In this document: in pieces, positions 14,713-21,431 of the stretch
How the letters are laid out: each line of letters opens with the position of its first letter
Numbering within the stretch: position 1 is the first letter of the stretch
Assembly: GCA_019638695.1 (NCBI GenBank)
Contig: JAHBTG010000025.1
Span: 1 to 35,936 of the forward strand
Length of the DNA stretch: 35,936 bases
Source of the DNA: Bacteroidota bacterium
Lineage (GTDB): Bacteria > Bacteroidota > Bacteroidia > J057 > JAJTIE01
Reading direction: 5' to 3'
Made by a program: the position numbers and the translations under genes
The notes under the pieces: model-generated
Told to the model about the DNA's origin: nothing
What the model saw: only the letters and a program-made list of their open reading frames with translations
The model's database searches: none

Positions 14713-17349
14713 GTGCGCCCGCTTACTTCCTATGCTGCCCAGCTATGTTGCAGGTTCAGGATTACCTGGATGCTTTATGCCCTGCTGGTTGTGCTGCACG
14801 TTCCGGCCCGGGCGCAGGATAGTCTCTACACCATACAGGGCGTGGTGGCAGATGAGCAATTTGAAGAACCCCTGCAACTGGTAACCCTGCAGGTGGACAG
14901 CCTGGGGACCGGGGCGCTTACCAACCTGGACGGTTTCTTTACGCTGAGGCTTCCTGCCGGGCGGTGGACCTGCCGTTTGCAGCTCATCGGCTATCTCGAT
15001 GCCGTGTATACGCTGGAAGTTCCGCCCTCCGTTCAGGAGCCGCTGGTGCTGTATATGCGCCCCAAGCATAGCCTTAATGTGCAGGAGCTGGAAGTAAGCG
15101 GCCGGGATAGCCCGGCCAATCGTATTATTAAGAATGCCAGCCGCAACCGGGATAGGAACCGGCTGGCTGCGCTGAATGCCTGGGAGTGTGAGACCTATAA
15201 CAAGACCACACTCACGCTCAATAACATTAGCGGCCAGAAGCTCCAGAAATCCCTGCTGTTGCGCCCGGCGCGGGAATACCTGCTGGCTAACAAAGAGGAC
15301 TCTGCCATGATAGACAGTAACCAGCGCTACAAAGTGGGGGTTTTTGTCACAGAAACGGTGTCCCGGGTCTATCATAAGAAAGGCGCCTTATCCAAGGAAG
15401 AAGTCTTGGGCTCCCGCGGTTCCGGCTTTGAAAGTGCAGAGACCGGTATGGTTACCGCCTTGCTGGCACAGGTGGATTTCTACGATAGTTATGTCACCAT
15501 CCTGGAGCGGCAGTTCATCAGCCCGCTGGCGCCCGGTGCGTTCATGAACTACAATTTCTATTGGCTGGATACCCTGGTGGAGGCTGGACAAGATACCATC
15601 TTTGGGATCAAAGTAGTGCCTAAGCGGGCCATAGATCCTGTATTCAAGGGCTGGATCTATATCCAGGGAGGCAGCTGGGCCATTCGTAACCTGGATCTGC
15701 GGATGAACGCAGATCCTAACATCAACTTTATCCAGGACATCCGCATCCAGCAGAGTTTTGAACGGATAGATAATAATTGGGTGCCCACGCTCAAGGATAT
15801 ACAGGTAGACTTTAAGAATACCGATAAGAAAATGGGTTTCCTGGGACGTAGCATCACCCTCCACCGGAAATACCTGCTCAATGCGCCCCGCCCGGATGAG
15901 TTCTATGCGGGGGAGACCAAACTATTGGCAGACAACGCCGCATACAGGGATTCCACCTTCTGGGATGCCAACCGGCAAAGCCCGCTGGAACAAAGCGATT
16001 CCCTGGCCTTTGGACTGGTCAACCATCTCCAGGCGCTGCCTTTCTGGAAGGTGGTGCGCATTGCCCATGAGTTCTTCGAGACCGGTAAAAAACGATTTGG
16101 CAAGTTTGACTTTGGCCCCTATTCCAAGCTGGTAGGTTATAACCAGGTGGAAGGCCTGCGCACACAGCTGGGTGTCTATAGCAATTATCACCTGAGCGAA
16201 CGCCTCAGCTTTGGTGCACGCGTAGCTTATGGCTGGAAGGATGAACGCACCAAGTATGGAGGCGAGCTTATGTATCGGTTTAACCGCATTCCGGACATCA
16301 GGGCCGGTTTTTCCTACTATAACGATATTGAGCAGGTGGGCATAGCCAACTATGAGCTGGATGGCGCTGGTTTGCTCAATTCTTTGCTCATGTATCGTCC
16401 GCTCACCCAGCTCAACTATTACCGGGATGCCAAACTCTGGTTCCAGGCCGATATTTTCCCCGGGGGCAACGGCTATTTCCTGGCGCGCCATAAGTATTTT
16501 GAGCCGGCATTTCCTTTTGTATTTAGTGGTGCAGACGGCCGGTTGCATAGTTCCTATAGTGTCTCTGAGCTGGGCACTACCTTGCGCTTTTCCTTCAAGG
16601 AAGACTATGTCATCAAAAAAACCGGCAAGGTGTATACCGGCACCCGGTATCCCATTGTCTACCTGGAGTATGGCGCCGGGCTGGCCGGTTTGCTGGATGC
16701 CGATGTGGATTACCATCGCCTGAAGCTGACCGTGACCGACAAATTGAAGATGGGCCGCCTGGGCTGGATGAACTGGACGGCTTCTGTGGGCCAGATCTTT
16801 GGGGAAGTGCCCTTTCCCAGCCTGTATGTATTCCAGGGCAGCCAGAGCCTGGCCATGTATGTCTTGGGCGGGCAGCTGGATGCCCTGCGCTCTTTCCTTG
16901 GGGTTACCAACCGCACCAATTATTACCAGAGCGTGAGCTTTAACCTGATGCATTTTTATGAGTTTGTGGCAGATCAATATGCCGTGGCCGGCGCAGACTG
17001 GCATCTGGAGGGCTGGTTCTTCAAAAAACTTCCCGGCCTGAATTGGGTGCTCAACAAGCTCAAATGGAAAGAGGTCCTTACGCTGCGCATGGCTGCCGGC
17101 AGCCTCACACCGGAGAACGTGGCCCTGAATAACCCTGTGCTGCAGGATGATAACCGGGAGTTTATCCGCATCAAGGCGCCGGACCGGGAGCCTTATGTAG
17201 AATATGGAGTGGCCGTAGAAAATATTTTCAAGCTCTTCCGCGTAGATTATGTACGCCGCTTCAATTACCTGAACCCTCAGGTGCCCAGTACCTTGCAGGG
17301 TTTCAACTTCAACTGGGGTTTGCGCGTGAGCATGAACTTTAGCTTCTAA
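14713..17349 (+). CDS. DUF5686 outer membrane protein with carboxypeptidase-like regulatory domain
   Basis: Up to 878 residues if the GTG at 14713 is used. An in-frame ATG at 14770 would give 859 residues and agrees better with the predicted promoter, but leaves a weak signal peptide (MLYALLVVLHVPARAQ). A CarboxypepD_reg-like beta sandwich follows (about residues 38-117: IQGVVADEQFEEPLQLVTL, TNLDGFFTLRLPAGRW). Next come the DUF5686 segment (SPANRIIKNASRNRDRNR onward) and a long beta-rich C-terminal region ending in Phe (VSMNFSF), fitting an outer membrane barrel. The family is widespread in Bacteroidota and resembles TonB-dependent receptors in its N-terminal domain, but no plug domain is seen. 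Function unknown. The yqgE-like gene begins 13 bases after its stop. Confidence 0.85.
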   Translation: MRPLTSYAAQLCCRFRITWMLYALLVVLHVPARAQDSLYTIQGVVADEQFEEPLQLVTLQVDSLGTGALTNLDGFFTLRLPAGRWTCRLQLIGYLDAVYTLEVPPSVQEPLVLYMRPKHSLNVQELEVSGRDSPANRIIKNASRNRDRNRLAALNAWECETYNKTTLTLNNISGQKLQKSLLLRPAREYLLANKEDSAMIDSNQRYKVGVFVTETVSRVYHKKGALSKEEVLGSRGSGFESAETGMVTALLAQVDFYDSYVTILERQFISPLAPGAFMNYNFYWLDTLVEAGQDTIFGIKVVPKRAIDPVFKGWIYIQGGSWAIRNLDLRMNADPNINFIQDIRIQQSFERIDNNWVPTLKDIQVDFKNTDKKMGFLGRSITLHRKYLLNAPRPDEFYAGETKLLADNAAYRDSTFWDANRQSPLEQSDSLAFGLVNHLQALPFWKVVRIAHEFFETGKKRFGKFDFGPYSKLVGYNQVEGLRTQLGVYSNYHLSERLSFGARVAYGWKDERTKYGGELMYRFNRIPDIRAGFSYYNDIEQVGIANYELDGAGLLNSLLMYRPLTQLNYYRDAKLWFQADIFPGGNGYFLARHKYFEPAFPFVFSGADGRLHSSYSVSELGTTLRFSFKEDYVIKKTGKVYTGTRYPIVYLEYGAGLAGLLDADVDYHRLKLTVTDKLKMGRLGWMNWTASVGQIFGEVPFPSLYVFQGSQSLAMYVLGGQLDALRSFLGVTNRTNYYQSVSFNLMHFYEFVADQYAVAGADWHLEGWFFKKLPGLNWVLNKLKWKEVLTLRMAAGSLTPENVALNNPVLQDDNREFIRIKAPDREPYVEYGVAVENIFKLFRVDYVRRFNYLNPQVPSTLQGFNFNWGLRVSMNFSF

Positions 17350-17362
17350 ACCCGGATGCCGC

Positions 17363-17968
17363 ATGCAATACTCCGATGAACTGGAACGCTGGGAGCAGCA
17401 TATCTGGGCCACGATGCCCGCCCCTGCCGCCGGCATGCTGCTGGTTGCCAACCCTTTTATGCAGGACCCCAACTTTCGCCGCACGGTGGTGTTGCTGGTA
17501 TTGCATGCCGAGGAGGAAGGCACCCTGGGCTTTGTCCTGAACAGGCCCCTGGATGCCAGGGTAAATGAAGTGGTAGGTACCCTGGGCGGGTTCTCCGCAC
17601 CGTTGTTGCAAGGCGGACCCGTAGAACTGGATACCCTGCACTTTGTGCACCGGATGGGAACTGCCGTCCCCGGTGCCTGCCCGGTAACGCCGGAGATTGC
17701 CTGGGCCGGAGATTTTGACTGGCTCAGCCTGCAGGCAGCTCTTGGACAGTTGCCCGAAGACGATTTCCGTTTCTTCCTGGGCTATTCTGGCTGGGCTGCG
17801 GGCCAGTTGGCGGCCGAGCAGCAGCAGCGTAGTTGGCTGGTGTGCCCGGCCTCTCCTTTCCTGGTTTTTAATACCACTCCGGAGGATATCTGGGTACAGG
17901 CTATCCGGCATATGGGGGGCAAAGTTGCCCATATGGTGCACTTCCCTGAGGACCCTTCACAGAATTAA
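17363..17968 (+). CDS. YqgE/AlgH family protein (UPF0301)
   Basis: This 201-residue cytoplasmic protein shows the family pattern: GMLLVANPFMQDPNFRRTVVLLVLH near residues 24-48, GTLGFVLNRPLD, LLQGGPVELDTLHFVH and FRFFLGYSGWAAGQLAAE, ending with the DIWVQAIRHMGG helix. AlgH was named for a link to alginate regulation in Pseudomonas, but its biochemical role is not established. It lies 13 bases downstream of the DUF5686 gene and is probably cotranscribed with it. Confidence 0.92.
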   Translation: MQYSDELERWEQHIWATMPAPAAGMLLVANPFMQDPNFRRTVVLLVLHAEEEGTLGFVLNRPLDARVNEVVGTLGGFSAPLLQGGPVELDTLHFVHRMGTAVPGACPVTPEIAWAGDFDWLSLQAALGQLPEDDFRFFLGYSGWAAGQLAAEQQQRSWLVCPASPFLVFNTTPEDIWVQAIRHMGGKVAHMVHFPEDPSQN

Positions 17969-17988
17969 ATTTCCTCGTTGATTTTCCA

Positions 17989-18018
17989 TTTTTGGGAATT
18001 TCTCTCCGTTTTTGGGAA
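17989..18018 (+). repeat. Two direct copies of TTTTTGGGAA, 20 bases apart
   Basis: Exact copies start at 17989 and 18009. An inverted exact copy, TTCCCAAAAA, lies at 18469-18478 beyond the small gene at 18113. The 20-base spacing is close to two helical turns, as expected for paired protein-binding sites. They are 54-83 bases upstream of the sigma-54-like element. Confidence 0.5.
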
Positions 18019-18071
18019 AGCAAGCGGATTTATACTTATGATATCTATCTGATTGTCAGCAGTTTATGATT

Positions 18072-18087
18072 TTGGCACAACTTTGAC
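18072..18087 (+). promoter_or_regulatory. Sigma-54-like promoter element
   Basis: TTGGCAC (18072-18078) matches the -24 box. At the correct spacing (GG plus 10 bases) the -12 box reads TTTGAC, with AC in place of the invariant GC. A start near 18098 would fit an ATG at 18113. The -12 mismatch keeps this tentative. Confidence 0.4.
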
Positions 18088-18090
18088 TAT

Positions 18091-18112
18091 ACAGAAAGCA
18101 AATCCTTTCTGT
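18091..18112 (+). promoter_or_regulatory. Perfect 8-base inverted repeat touching the start codon
   Basis: ACAGAAAG and CTTTCTGT are exact reverse complements around a 6-base loop. The right arm ends at 18112 and the ATG begins at 18113. It could act as an operator just after the promoter or as an RNA hairpin limiting initiation. Confidence 0.55.
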
Positions 18113-18391
18113 ATGTCTTCCGCTATTAAAATTAAACACCTTGGCAACTTTCGCATTTGGGAGCCTATTATTCTGATCCCTTTTGCGGGCGTCTCGGGGC
18201 TCTATCGTATTCATTATGACGGCGCCGGCATTTTTGGGATGGAAGAGCAATCCCTGAGCCAGGGAGATGCCCTGCTGTTCAGCAATCTGCAACGCCTGCA
18301 GGGGGAGTTTACCTTTACGATTACTTGTCCCGACGGCAGCACCTTTACCGATGCAGAGGGATACAGCCGCTTTCAGGCCAAGATCGCTTAA
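18113..18391 (+). CDS. Hypothetical small cytoplasmic protein
   Basis: I do not recognise this protein. From the ATG at 18113 it has 92 residues; a longer frame from 18053 would include the promoter-like element and hairpin, so I prefer the shorter one. It has no signal peptide and no transmembrane helix. The sequence alternates hydrophobic and polar residues (FRIWEPIILIPFAG, LYRIHYDGAGIFG, GEFTFTITCPDGSTF), suggesting a small beta-rich fold. It stands alone, with a sigma-54-like element and repeats upstream and two hairpins downstream. Confidence 0.65.
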   Translation: MSSAIKIKHLGNFRIWEPIILIPFAGVSGLYRIHYDGAGIFGMEEQSLSQGDALLFSNLQRLQGEFTFTITCPDGSTFTDAEGYSRFQAKIA

Positions 18392-18465
18392 GATTTAAAT
18401 ACCAGGCAGTTTTTTGATCAGCCGTTCCGGCGGCACCACCCACACCCTTTAATTAACATATGTGG

Positions 18466-18485
18466 TTTTTCCCAAAAAGGGAAAA
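18466..18485 (+). terminator. AT-rich hairpin downstream of the small gene
   Basis: TTTTCCC and GGGAAAA pair across a loop of five A. It lacks a T run on the plus strand; read on the minus strand the TTTTCCC arm comes last, which also gives no standard tail. It overlaps the inverted copy of the TTTTTGGGAA repeat, so it may be a binding site instead. Confidence 0.35.
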
Positions 18486-18487
18486 GA

Positions 18488-18512
18488 AGGCTTGCAGCTT
18501 TGTTGCAGGCCT
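18488..18512 (+). terminator. Possible terminator before the aldo/keto reductase gene
   Basis: A 9-base stem with one G-U pair (AGGCTTGCA with TGCAGGCCT) encloses a 7-base loop and is followed by TTGTGG, a poor T tail. It is 78 bases upstream of the reductase gene. Confidence 0.4.
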
Positions 18513-18590
18513 TTGTGGCGTATGATAAGGGCCTGCCTGGTGGGCCATCCTTTTTTACAGTAGATTGGTGGCCGTTAATACCGTAGATCT

Positions 18591-19610
18591 ATGAGATACA
18601 CCACTTTGGGCAATAGCGGCCTGCGCGTTTCAGAGCTATGCCTGGGCACCATGACCTTTGGCACCGAATGGGGGTGGGGTGCAGATGCAGCCGTTTCTGC
18701 ACGTTTGTTTGAACAATACCTGGCTGCCGGGGGCAATTTTATCGATACTGCCAATTATTACACCCAGGGAAGCAGCGAGCGTATCCTCTCTGCTCTGATA
18801 GCTCCCTACCGGGAAGAGTTAGTCGTCGCCACCAAGTTTTCGCTCAATATGGACCGCAAGGGCCTGAATACCGGGGGCAACCACCGCAAGAACATTCGTC
18901 AGGCGCTGGAGGCGTCTTTGAAGCGCCTGCAGACGGACTATATAGATCTATACTGGCTCCATGCCTGGGATTTCACCACCGGGATAGAGGAGGTGATGCG
19001 CACGCTAGATGACCTGGTGAGCAGCGGCAAAGTGCTTTATATAGGCATCTCCGACACCCCTGCCTGGATAGTGAGCCAGGCAAATATGATGGCCCAGCTT
19101 CGCGGGTGGACGCCTTTTCAGGCTATACAAATAGAATACAGTCTTATCCAGCGTACGGTGGAGCGAGAGTTGCTTCCTATGGCAGAATCGCTGGGCCTCA
19201 GCGTGCTGGCGTGGAGTCCCCTGGGCTCAGGGGTGCTCACCGGCAAGTACAATCAGGAGGCGGTGGCGGCGGATGCCGGACGGCTAAAGCCGGATAGCCG
19301 GCGCCTGGCGGCCCGTAACCTGGAGCTGGCGGCAGAGGTCCGGCGACTAGCGGCGGACCTGGGATGCAGCTCCGCCCAGCTGGCATTGCGCTGGGTGATG
19401 CAGCGTGGTCCCCATGTCATTCCCATTCTGGGAGCACGCAAGCCCGAACAACTGGCGGATAACCTGGCCGTCACACAACTTACGCTGTCTCCACAGGTAC
19501 TGGAAAGACTACAGGAAGCATCGGCAGTGGATATGGGCTTTCCGCTGGATTTCCTGAGATCTGATAATATCCGGGATATTATTTTCGGGGAGAAGCGCTT
19601 GGGTAGTTAA
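18591..19610 (+). CDS. Aldo/keto reductase
   Basis: This 339-residue NADPH-dependent oxidoreductase has the (beta/alpha)8 family motifs. The catalytic tetrad fits Asp52 and Tyr57 (IDTANYYTQGSSE), Lys82 (VVATKFS) and His124 (YWLHAWD). The C-terminal nucleotide-binding motif appears as HVIPILGARKPEQLADNL. The sequence most resembles the subgroup related to YajO and the potassium-channel beta subunits. The physiological substrate cannot be told. The gene stands alone between the small orphan gene and the oxidase cluster. Confidence 0.92.
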   Translation: MRYTTLGNSGLRVSELCLGTMTFGTEWGWGADAAVSARLFEQYLAAGGNFIDTANYYTQGSSERILSALIAPYREELVVATKFSLNMDRKGLNTGGNHRKNIRQALEASLKRLQTDYIDLYWLHAWDFTTGIEEVMRTLDDLVSSGKVLYIGISDTPAWIVSQANMMAQLRGWTPFQAIQIEYSLIQRTVERELLPMAESLGLSVLAWSPLGSGVLTGKYNQEAVAADAGRLKPDSRRLAARNLELAAEVRRLAADLGCSSAQLALRWVMQRGPHVIPILGARKPEQLADNLAVTQLTLSPQVLERLQEASAVDMGFPLDFLRSDNIRDIIFGEKRLGS

Positions 19611-19711
19611 CGGCTTGAGCTGTAAATGCAGTGCAAAGCGCTTTGAATCTATCTAAATAACAGGTTTCCCTGATCATTTAATGGAAAAAGGCGCTTTAGC
19701 ATCTTCAGTTC

Positions 19712-19742
19712 TTGTATGCAATTCAAACTTGGTGTAATTTTG
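19712..19742 (+). promoter_or_regulatory. Promoter for the cytochrome oxidase cluster
   Basis: TTG (19712-19714) and TAATTTTG (19735-19742) are 20 bases apart, and the -7 box matches TAnnTTTG exactly. It is the best promoter ahead of the coxB-coxA genes. The predicted start is almost at the ATG at 19749, so the first gene may have a very short or no leader. Confidence 0.6.
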
Positions 19743-19748
19743 GCCAGT

Positions 19749-20135
19749 ATGCGAAATCCTGCAAAACTCCTCCGCAACACTTGCCTCATCTGTGCACTTT
19801 GGGTACTCCCGTTATTGGTGGCGGGTGGCACCTTGCACGCGCGTGCGAGCTGGCAGTGCCTGCTGCCGGAGCTGGCAGGTAACGAGTCTCAGGACGCGCC
19901 CAATCGTCAGCCGCACCTGCTGGGCGTGCTGCTCACGCTGGTACAGACGACTAATAGTAACGGCCCGTTGTCTGCCACAGTGGCTGCTTCTGGTGCAGAT
20001 CTTTCTTCGGCTGCCATGAACCTTGGTCTTGTGCTGCTGGCTGTGGTGGTGCTGTTGGTTACCGGGGTAACCATACTCGTATATGGCCTTGTTAAAGGCA
20101 AGATTCGTATCCAATCGTCCAACCGGGATATCTAG
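19749..20135 (+). CDS. Hypothetical membrane protein at the head of the oxidase cluster
   Basis: I do not recognise this protein. The ATG at 19749 gives 128 residues; an upstream ATG at 19716 falls inside the promoter and is rejected. The N terminus is a signal sequence or first helix (CLICALWVLPLLVAGGTLHARA). A middle part of about 60 polar residues follows, then a strong transmembrane helix (about residues 92-115, AMNLGLVLLAVVVLLVTGVTIL) and a short basic tail (KGKIRIQSSNRDI). Only 3 bases separate it from coxB, so it is almost certainly cotranscribed with the oxidase and may be an accessory subunit or assembly factor. This is inferred from context only. Confidence 0.72.
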   Translation: MRNPAKLLRNTCLICALWVLPLLVAGGTLHARASWQCLLPELAGNESQDAPNRQPHLLGVLLTLVQTTNSNGPLSATVAASGADLSSAAMNLGLVLLAVVVLLVTGVTILVYGLVKGKIRIQSSNRDI

Positions 20136-20138
20136 TAG

Positions 20139-21386
20139 ATGAAGTTACACTTTTCAAATATGTGGAAGAACTGGACCTGTAAGGCCTGCACGCTGGCTGT
20201 ATTTTTCCTGTTTCTGGCTACTGCCCATGTGGCATTCGGCCAAAAGACCCTGGGCGCAGAAGCCGCGGCCCGCGCGGCAGAAGCCGGTCCAGTGGTAGAT
20301 CCGGCTGCCAAGGGAGAATGGGTTTCCATTCTGATCAAAGCTGTGCAGGGCCTGGGCCTGCTCCTGCTCTTGCTTGTCGTCTTCCTCACCTCCCGGCTGG
20401 CGCGGCTGGTAGATTTTGACCCATTTAAGAACTGGAATGCCAATGTTATGAATGCCCGCATGTTTGCGGTCTTCGGGGCAATTTTTGCAGGTTTTATCCT
20501 GTATGAACTCAAATATCACGCGCCTTATATCCTTCCTTCTTCTGCGAGTGTGCATGGAGCAGAGATAGACAATCTGTATAACATCACCCTCATTATGACG
20601 GGCCTGGTGTTTGTCATTACCCAGGCGCTGCTGTTCTTCTATGCTTTCCGTTACCAGAACAGCCCCCGCCGCAAGGCACTTTATTACCCGGATAATCATA
20701 AACTGGAGCTTATCTGGACACTGGTTCCGGCGCTTGCCCTGGCAGTGGTGGTACTCTATGGCGTAAAGGTGTGGAACGATATTCACCATCCGCAACTGGC
20801 CCAGGAGCCTATCCGGATTGAGGTGGTGGCCGAGCAGTTTAAGTGGACGTTGCGTTACTCCGGCGATGATGCTACCCTGGGTAAGTATGACTACAAGAAA
20901 ATCACAGGGGATAACCCCCTGGGCTTGGACAGCCTGGACAAAGCCGCCCATGATGACAAGGTGGTCTATACCAAGGAATTGCACCTGCCGGTGAACCGCC
21001 CGGTAACCCTGCATGCCCGTGCCAAGGATGTGCTGCATGGTATGTATATCCCCCATTTTGCCGTGAACGTGTATGCCGTGCCCGGTATGCCCACCCAGTT
21101 TACGTTTACGCCCACGATGACCACCGACCAGATGCGTCGTAAGACGGGCAATCCCAAGTTTAATTACGAGATGGCTTGCGGGCAGCTTTGCGGCAGCTCG
21201 CATTACAACATGCGGGTAGTGGTTATTATAGAAGATGAAGCCTCCTATAAGAAATGGGTGGCGGAACAGCCCACCTGGATAACCAAGGATGCTCCTGCAA
21301 CTGCGCCCGAAGCGCCAAAGTCAGATGCGCCTAAAGGGCAGACCGCTATGAACCAGATTCCTGTTCGCACTGCATCCCTGCAATAG
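20139..21386 (+). CDS. coxB: Cytochrome c oxidase subunit II
   Basis: This 415-residue subunit takes electrons from cytochrome c through the binuclear copper A centre. The CuA ligands are complete: His300 (VLHGMYIP), Cys347, the Gln349 backbone position, Cys351, His355 and Met358 in CGQLCGSSHYNM. The N-terminal half is longer than in proteobacterial forms. A signal-like segment (1-34) and two extra hydrophobic helices (about 63-84 and 107-124) precede the two canonical helices (about 148-170 and 191-212). No C-terminal cytochrome c domain is fused, so the donor must be a separate protein. The C-terminal tail is rich in Ala, Pro and Lys. It is followed by coxA after 45 bases. Confidence 0.95.
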   Translation: MKLHFSNMWKNWTCKACTLAVFFLFLATAHVAFGQKTLGAEAAARAAEAGPVVDPAAKGEWVSILIKAVQGLGLLLLLLVVFLTSRLARLVDFDPFKNWNANVMNARMFAVFGAIFAGFILYELKYHAPYILPSSASVHGAEIDNLYNITLIMTGLVFVITQALLFFYAFRYQNSPRRKALYYPDNHKLELIWTLVPALALAVVVLYGVKVWNDIHHPQLAQEPIRIEVVAEQFKWTLRYSGDDATLGKYDYKKITGDNPLGLDSLDKAAHDDKVVYTKELHLPVNRPVTLHARAKDVLHGMYIPHFAVNVYAVPGMPTQFTFTPTMTTDQMRRKTGNPKFNYEMACGQLCGSSHYNMRVVVIIEDEASYKKWVAEQPTWITKDAPATAPEAPKSDAPKGQTAMNQIPVRTASLQ

Positions 21387-21431
21387 TTTGCTTACATTTC
21401 TTTCGCCTTACCTCTTTAATTTATAAGTACC

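Noticed and set aside
15922-17523. 533-codon open frame on the minus strand
   Set aside because: It lies wholly antisense to the DUF5686 gene and the start of the YqgE gene, shows no protein-like motifs, and is explained by GC-rich codon use in the real genes.
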